Assembly (NCBI GenBank): GCA_964016885.1
Contig: OZ024744.1
Coordinates: forward strand, 64,888,547-64,952,546
Direction of reading: 5' to 3'
Length of the DNA: 64,000 nucleotides
Source: Eledone cirrhosa
Taxonomy: Eukaryota; Mollusca; Cephalopoda; Octopoda; Eledonidae
In this document: positions 54,120 through 63,950 of the stretch, piece by piece
Position numbering within the stretch: position 1 is the stretch's first letter
Layout of the letters: each line of letters opens with the position of its first letter
Made by a program: the position numbers and the translations under genes
Notes under the pieces: generated by a model
Told to the model about the DNA's origin: nothing
Database searches by the model: none
The model's input: only the letters and a program-made list of their open reading frames with translations

Positions 54120-56090
54120 AGGACATGTTTTCAATGTCAGAAACTAAACTAATGGATCAAATGCGGGCGATTAGGAGGAAGGGTTGGTTTACTAAGGGAG
54201 GTAGAAATATCTTGGATTAGTGAACATTTAAGGGAAGCTGCAGACGTGCAAAAAAGAGAGATTAAAGTAGAAGTTCAAGCTGTTTCTACAGTTGAAGTCA
54301 GAGAAAAATAGACAATGGGGACAGGGAAATTATGAAGAGACTGTTAGGATTGCTGAGGTTATAGATTAAACTCTGGTATTGTTGAAGATGGTTATACAAG
54401 AGGAGGGAGCCAATTGGATGTTGAAACACTTGCATTACAAGGACAGCTTACAGATTTGATGAAAGCCCCTGAAGAAAAAAAACCCTGATGAATACTAGAT
54501 GGATAAATAGAAGTATGATGAATGAAATTACAAAAAAGATAAATGTTATCATACCTCATATCCAGACAGAGGACATAATGTAAAGAAGGAATCTTGTCAA
54601 AGCTATTGCACTTGTTGAGGGAAATTTACAACTAATGTAAACAAAGGAGAGTAAACCTAAAAGAACCACAGTGGAAAAGCCACATTGGAAATGATATTAT
54701 GCAGTTAAGGCAAGATCTAAGTAAAATTGAGCAATGGTTTAGAATAAAATGGAAAATGGAAAAAAGACTGATCGAGAAACATTAGACAAGAAGTATAAAA
54801 TATGGAAGAATGGATTCTATACAGTAATGGAATAACTAAAATTGAGGATTTTGTCGAAAAGATAAGATATGTGAACAGAAATAAGCAGTTCAAGGAGAAT
54901 AGATTGTTCTAAAATAATCCTAAACAATTCTTCTATATTTTGGAAGAAGGCAATGGGAAGGATGCTGTTCCTAATGCTGACCAGGCCAAGGAGTTCTGGA
55001 ATGAGGTATGGGGGAACATTGTGATACATGGAACAGATGCTGAGTGTATATAAACCATTTCTAAGGAGGAAATAAACTGAGACATTAATTACCATAAGGC
55101 CAGTTGATGTGAAGGATTAAGTGGCCAAAATACCAAGCTCCTGATCCAGATGGAATCCATAGCTGCACAAAAGTGATCTTAAACTGGAAACGAATGCCTT
55201 AATTTGTGCAATGCAGGAGCAAGCCATGAAAACAAATTAACGTATTTCTCGGCACCAAGATGCTTTGTCTTTGAGGACGTACCCTAATTTTGACAACCAA
55301 AAATTTGAAAAAAAAATAATAAACAACCTTTGGCCTCCGGGACGCATGGTAGATTTTTGAGACTTATTTTAGGAAAAAAGTAGCGTCTTTGATGCCGGGA
55401 AATATGATATATTAAACATAAGATTGACAACTCAAGTAAAACAGAAAAGTGTAGGATGTGCAGATAAAAGGGAGAAACTGTGTGGCAGATCACCAACCAG
55501 TGGACAAAGATGGCACAGAGAGGATACAAGCGATGACATGGTAATATAGCAAAAAATATTCATTGTGTGGAAAGTATGGTCTGGAAAGAGCAAGCCAGTG
55601 GTATGAGTACAAACCAAAAGGTGTTATAGAAAATGACCATGTCAAGATTCTATGGGACTTTATGATCTAATGTAATCATGAAATTGAAGATTGCAAACCA
55701 GATATTGTGGGGATCAACAAAGTTAACAAACAATGTTTGAGTCTGGAAGCAGCTTGTTCCACTGACATTAAGGTTTGTTACAAAGAATTGGAGAAAGTTA
55801 AGAGATTCGAATCCCTTGCATAGGAGATAAAGTATTTGTGGGTAATGAAAAAGGTTGAGGTGATCCCAGGTATAGTCAGGGTGCTTGGTACTGTTGGCAC
55901 CAGATCTGAAATCTATTTTTAAAAAATTGGGACCAACATCAGAGTGGAGCCCTTACATAAAACAACACTCATTGGAACAGCCAAGATACTCAGAAAAGTG
56001 CTTGACAACTGAAGGTGCCACCTCAGTCCACCGGCTGTGGACAGCTGACACCAGAATTACATCACCAGCAACAAATGGCATATGACATGT
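54120..56090 (+). pseudogene. Restriction-like-endonuclease LINE, old degenerate copy
   Basis: Discontinuous frames: MRAIRRKGWFTKGG, LREAADVQKREIKVEVQAVS, later NPKQFFYILEEGNGKDA, QAKEFWNEVWGNIV, YQAPDPDGIHSC (start of reverse transcriptase), and CRMCR-stop-KGETVWQIT with KMAQRGYKR (the zinc knuckle before the endonuclease). It then fades out. Most of the palm is missing, and a MITE lies at 55240. Same order as the end-pieces at 56.1 and 62.8 kb, so one element group. Confidence 0.65.
55240..55408. mobile_element. MITE inserted in the degenerate LINE
   Basis: Inverted ends 'tatttctcggcaccaagatg' and the complement of 'atatttcccggcatcaaaga', matching at about 18 of 23 bases, 169 bp, AT-rich interior. 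The class is not clear from the ends. Confidence 0.65.
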
Positions 56091-56091
56091 G

Positions 56092-56148
56092 GATAATAAT
56101 AATAATAATAATAATGATGATAATAATAATAATAATAATAATAATAAG
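56092..56148 (+). repeat. (AAT)n microsatellite
   Basis: AAT/GAT tract joining the old LINE copy to the next fragment. Confidence 0.9.
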
Positions 56149-56641
56149 TGGTATGAGCATAAGCCAGAGTCGGTGATAGAAAACGATCAGGTGAAGGTGC
56201 TGTGGGATTTTAGGATACAGACGGACAAGAAACTGGAACACAATAGACCTGACCTGGTGGTTGTGGACAAAAAAAAAAGATCGTGCCTGATTGTGGATGT
56301 GGCCTGCCCATTTGACACGAGAGTGCAAGAGAAGGAGATGGAGAAAATTAACAGATACCAGGACTTAAAGTGGGAGGTAAAAAGGATTTGGAACTGCCAT
56401 GAAGTCAAAGTGGTCCCGATTGTCATAGGCACATTCGGGACTATCTCAAAAAGTTTCCAGGGATGGTTAAAGAAAATTGGCCCCTTCACGCTTTTTGGAA
56501 TGCTTCAAAAGGCATGCTTGCTGGGAACAGCAAGAACCATCCGATACGTCCTGAATATCTGAGGCTGCAGGTAGTGGCTTGATATTCATTTCAACAAACT
56601 TTCCAGTTAACTAACATCAATGACTGAGACTCAAAGAGTAA
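56149..56641 (+). pseudogene. Restriction-like-endonuclease LINE, 5'-truncated 3' end
   Basis: Frame WYEHKPESVIENDQVKVLWD, then RPDLVVVDKKKRSCLIVDVA (PD...D spacing of the endonuclease), CPFDTRVQEKEMEKINRYQD, IGTFGTISKSFQGWLKKI, LLGTARTIRYVLNI and stop at 56562. Then a 75-base UTR and (TAA)n. The zinc knuckle and everything upstream are missing. Nearly identical to 63010-63500. Confidence 0.85.
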
Positions 56642-56643
56642 TG

Positions 56644-56698
<55 letters not shown>

Positions 56699-56959
56699 TT
56701 TCTTTATTAACCACAAGGGTTTACATAAAGTAGACATTAAGGACAGTGCAGGACAATGCAGGACGGTACAAATGGGCATTTCTGCGTGTAAAAAAAACAA
56801 AAATAGAGGATGTAACAAAAATAACAATGAAAATAACAATGAAAAATTCCCCAATAGGGGGGAGACTTCGGAGGGACATTTGTGGAGAAAGCCCAGTAAA
56901 AAGCCACAATGACCCTGACCACCAAGGCAAGTGCCCTCTCCCAGTTTTCCACCTTTAGT

Positions 56960-59900
56960 TTACAGATATATACTCAGAGTCGGCCCATTCACTCGGGCCA
57001 TTCTTGCTTCTCTCACCCATCTTTCAACAAAATGCTGGGAAGAGAGCACTTCCTTCTCTACTCTGATTTTCCTTTTCAAATGAAATTTGAAAAAGTCAAT
57101 CAGAGCATCACCGAAGAGGTAAGTGCTCGTCTTCAGCCCTTTCAAACGTGTCCACCATACTATCTCTTTCGCCATGGCCACCAGACAGATAAAAACTGCC
57201 TGCCCTTCCCGGCTAAAGGAGGAGGGCGGGGCAATCCTCACGATAGACTCAGATGATAGCTGGATCCGTCCTAAACGCGACAGCAGGTGTTCGACATAAA
57301 CCCACAAGTCAGCAATTTTCGGACACTGGACGAGTGCGTGCAGGACGGTTTCGTCGCCCTGCGCGCATCTCGGACATGCCCGGCTGACGGCACCTCCATG
57401 CCTGTAGAGTTTATCCCGAACTGGCAAGGCTCCTCGGTAGCACTGCCAGGCCAGAGATTTCTGGAAGTTGTCCATAGGCCCTGGCCCGAAGGTTCTTCCG
57501 AAGAGATTGGCTAGTTGATTTTCGTCGACGCCTAGAGTTTCCCCAAGTACGTCGTCGCTCTTCCCCTCCACTAATCCTCTATAGAACGCCGAGGTGGAGT
57601 TTCCACCGATCACATTGCCCGATTGGTCGAGGGCTGTGAGCGCCTGAAGACATTCCAGTCTCCAGGCGCTCCCTCTCGGTCTTCGCTTGACCCAGGACTG
57701 CAGCTCCGTCAAGGAAACGAGCTGGGGAAAAACGCGTCTAGCAAACGGCGACCACACCTGATCACCGTCGAGGAAGAGGTGGAGATGTCGTAGCCTGAGC
57801 GCGTGCCTGCGCATCATCAGCCACGGCATGCCCAGCCCTCCACGTAGCGGGTGTTGACAACAGATGGACCGCCTGACCATCGGAGCACGTCCCTTCCACA
57901 AAAAGCGAAAGAGCAAACGCTCCAGCGCAGTCAGGCGAGGCTTAGGACAAGGTACGACGGTTAGGCGGTAGCAGATGACAGACGCGATGTACGCGTTAGC
58001 CACCTCCGCTCGACCTTTCAGGGATAGCTTCCTCTCCGCCCATTTCTGGGTGAGAGAAGCCACCCTGCTCGTCACCTCGTCCCAGTTTTTGTCCGTCTGG
58101 AGGTCCGGACCGAACCAGACCCCTAGCAATTTAACCGGTCCGTCCGTCCAGCGCCCGACGACGCTGTTGGACGGCATGGACCTGCCTCTCCAGGTGCCGA
58201 GCTGCAGGCCCACTGACTTTTCCTGGTTGATCATTGCTCCTGTCACCGCTTCGTATTCTCTTAGTGTAGTGCCGATCGCCTCGATGTGTTTGGCGTTCGA
58301 CACCACTACGGTGACATCGTCCGCATATGCTGACACGGATCTTCCGCATCCTAGTTCGCGCGGGACTCCCCTCAACGTCTCCAGTTTGTGCAGTAATGGC
58401 TCGAGAGTCAATACGTACAAGAGGGACGAGAGGGGACATCCTTGGCGGACCGAGCGCATGATGTTGAACGGTTCCGACAGGTGACCGTTCACTCTCACCA
58501 CAGAGCAGATGTCGCTGTGCATGGCAGCGATCCAGCCTCTGAAGACGGGCCCAAAGCCAGCCGCCCTCAGGACTGCCGCTAGGTAACGATGGTCGACCCT
58601 ATCGAAAGCTTTCGACTGATCTAAATTGATCAAGGACCCACCCGTGCCAGGTTCCCTAGCTACCCTCTCTACGATGTATCGCATGAGGTGGAGGTTGTCG
58701 TGGATGGATCTGTCGGGAATGGCGCATGTCTGCGCCTCTCCCACCAGACCACCAACGACAAGCGCCAACCTCTTTGCTAGCACCTTGGCCAAAATCTTAA
58801 ACTCTGTGTTTAGCAGAGTTATGGGCCGGAAATTGTCTATGTTATCCCCCTTGTTCGGATCCTTTCTCAGCAGTGCCACCGCTCCTCGGCTCACAGAACT
58901 GGGAATTCTCCCGTTCTGTTGCCAGTTGCAGTAGACGTCCGCCAAGAGGCCTCCGAACAAGTCTGGCATCTGTACGTAAAGTTCATAGGGCAGACCATCC
59001 AAACCAGGCGATTTACCCCTTGTGCAGCCAGTCATTGCCTCCCTTACTTCAGCGGCTGTTATCGGCTTTTCGCAACACTTCGCCTCAGTGGCCGAGAGCC
59101 GCGGCAGTCCGTCGAGGTAGACACTAAAGTCCATCCCTCTACCCGGCCCCCCGCTGCCCCCGAACAGCTGAGCGAAGTGTCGCTGAAAAGCTTCACACAT
59201 TTGCCCGGGATCGAGTAGCATGCGCCCGTCGTGGTCCACCAAAGACCGGATCGTGGCTTTGTTGCCACGACGCGCCTCCGCCACTCGGGCCCATTGAACG
59301 GCTTTCGTCCCCTCGTGTCTGAGAGCACGCACCCTAGCTCTGACAACGCAGCCTTCGTGCTTTGCATTGAAGAATTGGTCAAGGGCCAATTTCGCCGCAA
59401 GCACGTCGGTCGCAATGCCTTTGCTAAGCGCCTCGTCTAATTTTCTAACTAGTTCTCCCTCTGCTCTATTTTTCTCTATTGCTAAAGCCTTACTAAACCT
59501 AATCGATTCTATTCTAATCGCTCTTTTCAGAGCAAACCACCACTTGTTGTTGACGATGGCCCCCGTCAACGCCCGCTTAACTAGTTCGCTAATCCGGTCT
59601 CTGTAGGCCTTGCGCGCTGGTAAGGACGCGTTTAGCTTCCAGTAGCCGGGTCCTCGTCTATGAAGCCTATCTAAGTCAAGCACACAGATCACGAATTTGT
59701 GGTCCGTGTAGCTGACTATCTTGAATTGTGGACAGCCTATGCTAGACCTATCTATTTCCCTACAAAATACTCTATCTAGATATGATCTGGATGACCCTAT
59801 GCGGTTTGTCCAAGTCCACATTGGCACATTCGGGAAATCCAATCGGTACCTGTCAGACAGTTCAAAACGCCTGAGCAGGTTGGTGAGGCTCTTGCACCCT

Positions 59901-60379
59901 CCACCCCTATCCGCTAATCCCACACAGTCCCAGCGTGCATCTAAGATCCCGTTCCAGTCGCCCACTAACACTAAAGAGCGCGACGTTCCAAGAAAGGTCT
60001 CCAGACGCCGGAAGAAATCAGGCCGCCCTGCTCCTGTCGGGGCATAGACGGCCACTAGCCTGAAAGCTTGCCCGTCTCCGCTGGTCACGTCCAGCACCAC
60101 CAGCTTACCCTCTGGGTCCAGGAAGATGGCCCGTATGGCGAGATCCAAACCTCTCCGAAAAAGCACAGCAACTCCTCCACCCGATCCAGGACGGCTGGGA
60201 GATGCGTACACATCGTAGCCGCCGAAGATCGGTGCGAAGGCCCGTGCTTCGGAGATTCTGGTCTCGCTGATGGCCACTACATCTATGTTTAGTGACCTGA
60301 GGTCGTTGAGCAGGTGACCCTGCTTCCATGACGACCCCAAGCCACGCGCATTTATGCTGCCTATTCTGAGTGAGGTCAT
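56960..60379 (-). CDS. ORF2: Tx1-like LINE ORF2: endonuclease and reverse transcriptase, intact
   Basis: 1139 residues from ATG 60379. It nicks target DNA and reverse-transcribes its own RNA at the nick. Endonuclease: SINARGLGS (Asn10), AISETR (Glu39), VYAPTG, VGDWNG (Asp141, Asn143), SYLDRVF (Asp202), TDHKFV (Asp226, His227). Reverse transcriptase about 440-770: GKSPGLDGLPYELY, NFRPITLLNTEFKILAKVL, IPDRSIHDN, INLDQSKAFDRV (Asp587), RQGCPLSSLLYVLTLEPLL, SAYADD (685-688), LLGVWFG. C-terminal zinc knuckle C1002-x2-C1005-x8-H1014-x4-C1019. 'PDRSIHDN' and 'GCPLSSLLYVLTLEPLL' are the style of the Xenopus Tx1 protein (family from memory). All catalytic residues are present. The ORF starts 35 bases after ORF1 stops, so translation may depend on reinitiation. 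Confidence 0.94.
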   Translation of the reverse strand: MTSLRIGSINARGLGSSWKQGHLLNDLRSLNIDVVAISETRISEARAFAPIFGGYDVYASPSRPGSGGGVAVLFRRGLDLAIRAIFLDPEGKLVVLDVTSGDGQAFRLVAVYAPTGAGRPDFFRRLETFLGTSRSLVLVGDWNGILDARWDCVGLADRGGGCKSLTNLLRRFELSDRYRLDFPNVPMWTWTNRIGSSRSYLDRVFCREIDRSSIGCPQFKIVSYTDHKFVICVLDLDRLHRRGPGYWKLNASLPARKAYRDRISELVKRALTGAIVNNKWWFALKRAIRIESIRFSKALAIEKNRAEGELVRKLDEALSKGIATDVLAAKLALDQFFNAKHEGCVVRARVRALRHEGTKAVQWARVAEARRGNKATIRSLVDHDGRMLLDPGQMCEAFQRHFAQLFGGSGGPGRGMDFSVYLDGLPRLSATEAKCCEKPITAAEVREAMTGCTRGKSPGLDGLPYELYVQMPDLFGGLLADVYCNWQQNGRIPSSVSRGAVALLRKDPNKGDNIDNFRPITLLNTEFKILAKVLAKRLALVVGGLVGEAQTCAIPDRSIHDNLHLMRYIVERVAREPGTGGSLINLDQSKAFDRVDHRYLAAVLRAAGFGPVFRGWIAAMHSDICSVVRVNGHLSEPFNIMRSVRQGCPLSSLLYVLTLEPLLHKLETLRGVPRELGCGRSVSAYADDVTVVVSNAKHIEAIGTTLREYEAVTGAMINQEKSVGLQLGTWRGRSMPSNSVVGRWTDGPVKLLGVWFGPDLQTDKNWDEVTSRVASLTQKWAERKLSLKGRAEVANAYIASVICYRLTVVPCPKPRLTALERLLFRFLWKGRAPMVRRSICCQHPLRGGLGMPWLMMRRHALRLRHLHLFLDGDQVWSPFARRVFPQLVSLTELQSWVKRRPRGSAWRLECLQALTALDQSGNVIGGNSTSAFYRGLVEGKSDDVLGETLGVDENQLANLFGRTFGPGPMDNFQKSLAWQCYRGALPVRDKLYRHGGAVSRACPRCAQGDETVLHALVQCPKIADLWVYVEHLLSRLGRIQLSSESIVRIAPPSSFSREGQAVFICLVAMAKEIVWWTRLKGLKTSTYLFGDALIDFFKFHLKRKIRVEKEVLSSQHFVERWVREARMARVNGPTLSIYL

Positions 60380-60414
60380 GTTTAAAATAGAGTGGAAAAG
60401 ATGGGAAAGACCAC

Positions 60415-62514
60415 TTACCGTATTTTTGGTAGAGGAGGGATGGTTTTTACATCCCTTTTCACTTGATCGTCTGGTGAAGGGACCGTTGAATCGTCCCTTC
60501 GGCTGGTCGTCGGCTCTTCTAAGAGAATGTCTGAATATACTCTTCGATTAATGGTTCCTCCTAGGTCCCTGAAATCACCAACTGCGTTGGGGAATTTCGT
60601 TTTAATGTTTGTGTATTGTTTCTGTGCTATTTTTAGCAGTCTTATGTTAGTTGGCGTTTTGATTGGTGCTGGTATTATGTAGTCCTGTTGTGAAATGTCT
60701 GTGTGTTCAATTATGTAAGTCATTAGTTTCTTGTTGTGTGTGTTTATTGCCGTGCATTTGTTTTTCTGGGGGTGGGGTGTGGTTCTGCTATTTTCTTGTC
60801 GTTGTTGCTGGGTGTGTGTGTTTTGTTGTTGTGTTTGCGATGTTGGTGCTTGTGGTGGTGGTGTTGAAGGTGTTGTTGGCGGTGGGGTTGTCGCCGGTGG
60901 TGATGGTGGTGCTGGTGTGGGTGGTGATGGTGTTGGTGGTGTTGCTGCTGTGGGTCTCTTTGCAGTAGACTTTACCCTTTTCTCATTTCTTTCCTCCCTT
61001 TTCAAAGGCGACGATGCGCTGCTTCTGCGTTTGTGCCTTCTTGAGACCTTTTGCCATCCCTCTCCCACCTCACACTCCATGTCTGATTCTGTAAGGTCGG
61101 GGAGGGGTACCAGCTCCACTCTTTCACTTGTTGTTGTTGGTGATGTTTGCACTGGAGTCTCTGTTGCAGCTGCATTTGGTATTGCTGTTGTTGTTGTTAA
61201 TATTTCCACTGCTGCTGCTGTCTTTGATTTCCGTGGAGTGGGTATGGGTGCCACGGACCTATCGTTCCTGGTTGCCGCTTGTCCTGTTGCTGGTAGCCGT
61301 GGAACCGGATTCGGGAGGAGGGGGGTTTTCTCCTTTCTCAGGGTCTTCTCGTTGCAGAAGGCCCTGAGGTGAGTCTTCGATCCACAGCGAAAGCATTTCG
61401 GGCGTTTGCCCTCAACACTTATGGGCAGTTGAGTGCCGTTATCGAAGTCTATCACATCCGGGATAGCTTCGATGCACTCCTGGTTGGTTTGTATTAGCAT
61501 CTCAATGGAGGAGCCGACCCAATCTTCTCTTACTTTTTTCTGTACTTGCAGTACAGTTGTTTTGTCCTCGATTCCGACGAGGACAGACGCGGCCAGCCAA
61601 GAAGGGGTCATTCCGGGGGGGACGTGGGTCAGTTTGACCCTCACAATTTTTTGCCCGCAGTAGGAGGGCACCAACACCATTTCCTCGCTCCTTAGGGTCA
61701 CTACTGATTGGGCCTTTGCCTCCTGGGGTGTGGCAAAAAGTACGTCTACGGTGGCGTATTTTTTGCCTCGGGTGATGTGCGTTTTCCTCTGCCACACAGA
61801 CCCCAAGGCTTTTTGTATTTGGGCCTCTGTGGCTCTTTCCACCCTACGGGATTTTGTACTTACTGTACGGTACGTGACCGTACAGTGCTCTTGGGTTTCG
61901 AAAAAATTTTTCGCTGCCTTGCAGATTGCTCGGTGTCCGTTCTTTGTCACCATCTTCTTCGCTTCCTCTAATTCCTCATTTGTTATGAGGATTGTTTCCA
62001 GGTTTTTCGCAATACCTGCAAATGAGATTGGTTTTTCTCTGCTGTTGTTGTTGTCGTCAGAGCTGCTGGTACTTTTGTTGTTGCTGCAGGTACTACGACT
62101 ACTGCCTCCGCCGCTGTTGCTGTGGTTGTTGTTGGTGTTGCTGCTGCTAATGGTGTTGTTGTTTATGCTGCTGGTGATGCTGTTGCGGCTGCTACTGTTG
62201 TTTTCATTGTCACTGTTGCTGTTGTTATTACGGCTGCTACTGCTATTATTCCTGACGTCAGACGAATGAACTGGGTTTTCGTATTTCCCGCACACCTGTT
62301 TCGTCGCTGTCGTCGTCGTCGTGGAGAAACCTTGCACGCTTTGCACGAGACTTTTCTTTTCTTTCGTCGCTTGCGAAAGAGAAGGTAGGGAGAGAGACAC
62401 ATTTAAAGAAGGGAGGGAGAGAGACAATCTTCTCTCTCCTGTAGTGATGATTGAGGAAGAAGAAGACGGAATGAGTGGGAGTGACGTATGAAATTTTTTT
62501 TTTTTGGTAGCCAT
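60415..62514 (-). CDS. ORF1: Tx1-like LINE ORF1: RNA-binding protein with CCHC knuckle, intact
   Basis: 699 residues from ATG 62514 (the frame extends upstream to a TTG, but ATG-GCT-ACC is the first ATG). Residues about 10-160 are low-complexity Ser/Asn/Thr-rich. About 165-370 is a folded-looking region (FAGIAKNLETILITNEELEE through ISVEGKRP). A knuckle follows, KCFRCGSKTHLRAFC, with C374-x2-C377-x4-H382-x4-C387. The rest is Pro/Thr-rich and basic. In the family this protein coats the element RNA to form the particle. No frameshift despite triplet-rich codons. The exact boundary and fold of the middle domain are inferred only from composition. Confidence 0.9.
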   Translation of the reverse strand: MATKKKKFHTSLPLIPSSSSSIITTGERRLSLSLPSLNVSLSLPSLSQATKEKKSLVQSVQGFSTTTTTATKQVCGKYENPVHSSDVRNNSSSSRNNNSNSDNENNSSSRNSITSSINNNTISSSNTNNNHSNSGGGSSRSTCSNNKSTSSSDDNNNSREKPISFAGIAKNLETILITNEELEEAKKMVTKNGHRAICKAAKNFFETQEHCTVTYRTVSTKSRRVERATEAQIQKALGSVWQRKTHITRGKKYATVDVLFATPQEAKAQSVVTLRSEEMVLVPSYCGQKIVRVKLTHVPPGMTPSWLAASVLVGIEDKTTVLQVQKKVREDWVGSSIEMLIQTNQECIEAIPDVIDFDNGTQLPISVEGKRPKCFRCGSKTHLRAFCNEKTLRKEKTPLLPNPVPRLPATGQAATRNDRSVAPIPTPRKSKTAAAVEILTTTTAIPNAAATETPVQTSPTTTSERVELVPLPDLTESDMECEVGEGWQKVSRRHKRRSSASSPLKREERNEKRVKSTAKRPTAATPPTPSPPTPAPPSPPATTPPPTTPSTPPPQAPTSQTQQQNTHTQQQRQENSRTTPHPQKNKCTAINTHNKKLMTYIIEHTDISQQDYIIPAPIKTPTNIRLLKIAQKQYTNIKTKFPNAVGDFRDLGGTINRRVYSDILLEEPTTSRRDDSTVPSPDDQVKRDVKTIPPLPKIR

Positions 62515-62727
62515 GTTTTTTTGTTTAAAATGAAATTTTGGGTACAAAACCCCAATAACTGGCTATTTAACCCCGAAGGGCCAAATAACGGACAGAAAGA
62601 CCCCTCTCACGAGGAGGAGGGTGTCTTTATCAACAATTTGGTTCAAGTTTTAAACAATTTACAATTGTTTTAACGGTTAAAAATTACTATACCTTACAGA
62701 GCCGAGCCTCCGTCAACCATGGCATTC
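62515..62727 (-). promoter_or_regulatory. 5' untran­slated region of Tx1-like LINE (probable internal promoter)
   Basis: 213 bases between the AAT repeat and ORF1, containing a GC-rich stretch (ggctcggctctgtaaggt on minus) and 'cctcctcctcgtgagagggg'. LINEs of this group normally carry promoter activity here; no specific motif identified. Confidence 0.5.
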
Positions 62728-62754
62728 AATAATAATAATAATAATAAACCTTAA

Positions 62755-63512
62755 AAAGGCTACAGAAGGAATGCTAATGGCTGCGCAAGAGCAGGCCCTC
62801 AAAACAAAGTGGCTGAAACACCATATTTACAAGGAAGAGGCTAGCCCACTGTGCAGGATCTGTGGAGAGAGAGAGGAGACTGTGGCTCACATTGTATCCG
62901 AGTGTAAACACCTAGCCCAGACTCACTATAAAGGCTGGAGACATGATATGATTCGCAGGGTGATCCACTGGCATCTATGCAAAGTAAACAATTTACCACA
63001 TTCTGAGAAATGGTATGAGCATAAGCCAGAGTCGGTGATAGAAAACGATCAGGTGAAGGTGCTGTGGGATTTTAGGATACAGACGGACAAGAAACTGGAA
63101 CACAATGGACCTGACCTGGTGGTTTTGGACAAGGAAGAAAGATTGTGCCTGATTGTGGATGTGGCCTGCCCATTTGACACGAGAGTGCAAGAGAAGGAGA
63201 GGGAGAAAATTAACCGATACCAGGACTTAAAGTGGGAGGTAAAAAGGATTTGGAACTGTCATGAAGTCAGAGTCATCCCGATTGTCATAGGCGCACTAGG
63301 TACTATCTCAAAGAGTTTCCAGGGATGGTTAAAGAAGATTAGTCCAGCCCCGATTTTTGGAACACTTCAAAAAGCATGCTTGCTGGGAACAGCAAGAACC
63401 CTCCGATACGCCCTGAATGTCTGAGGCTGCAGGTAGTGGCTTGATATTCATTTCAACAAACTTTCCAGTTAAATAACATCAATGACTGAGACTCAAAGAA
63501 CAATAATAATAA
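62755..63512 (+). pseudogene. Restriction-like-endonuclease LINE, C-terminal 218 codons open
   Basis: Open from at least 62771 to 63424. Knuckle C-x2-C-x8-H-x4-C (CRICGEREETVAHIVSEC), then CKVNNLPHSEKWYEHKPESV, then the endonuclease core GPDLVVLDKEERLCLIVDVA, with Asp 14 residues after the PD. Then INRYQDLKWEVKRIWN, VIPIVIGALGTISKSFQGWL, LLGTARTLRYALNV and stop. The order knuckle-endonuclease at the C-terminus is that of R2/R4/NeSL-type LINEs; I cannot fix the clade. 5'-truncated before 62755 (no reverse transcriptase), so inactive. UTR of about 75 bases then (AAT)n. Confidence 0.86.
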
Positions 63513-63520
63513 TAATAATA

Positions 63521-63738
63521 ATTGTTTCCGCAATAGGCACAAGGCCAGTAATTTGAAGGTGGGGTGGAAGTTGATTAAATCGACACCAGTGCGTGACTGG
63601 TACTTTATTTTATCGACCCCATAAGGATGAAAGGCAAAGCTAACCTTGACAGGATTTGAACTCAGAACGTAAAGGGTCATAACTCTACGCCACAAAGCAT
63701 GTTGAGTGATACTCTACCGATACTGCCAATTCACCGAA
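63521..63738 (-). mobile_element. SINE-A, full length, long form
   Basis: Tail in the AAT repeat at the end of the preceding LINE, body with 'gttgattaaatcgacacc', 'cccataaggatgaaaggc', B box and diverged head ending 'ctaccgatactgccaatt'. Confidence 0.85.
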
Positions 63739-63747
63739 TAATATAAA

Positions 63748-63837
63748 TAGTGATTTCTTTATTAACCACAAAGGGTTTACATTGAGAAAAACATTATGAT
63801 GGATGAAAACATAGAGCATGTGTATGAATGTGTGTGT
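63748..63837 (-). mobile_element. Tx1-like LINE 3'-tip fragment
   Basis: 'gatttctttattaaccacaa' then 'agggtttaca' matches the 3' end of the intact Tx1-like element (56696-56727). Only about 30-40 bases are clearly shared; what follows is not recognised. Confidence 0.55.
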
Positions 63838-63841
63838 ATGA

Positions 63842-63903
<62 letters not shown>
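63838..63903 (+). repeat. (TG)n microsatellite
   Basis: About 65 bp of TG. Confidence 0.97.
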
Positions 63904-63904
<1 letters not shown>

Positions 63905-63950
63905 GGTGAGTAAGTTTTGCATGTAAACAAATAAAAATAATTAAGATAAT

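Larger units (their letters stand above)
56642..62747 (-). mobile_element. Tx1-like LINE (L1 group), both ORFs open
   Basis: Structure on the minus strand: 5' UTR 62727-62515, ORF1 62514-60415, 35-base gap, ORF2 60379-56960, 3' UTR 56959-56700 ending 'ccttgtggttaataaagaaa', then (ATT)n (56698-56642). The plus-strand sequence beyond the 5' end is (AAT)n (62728-62747), so the copy sits between AAT repeats on both sides. It is clearly more GC-rich than its surroundings. No stop or frameshift is seen in 5.5 kb, so it is young. Confidence 0.92.
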
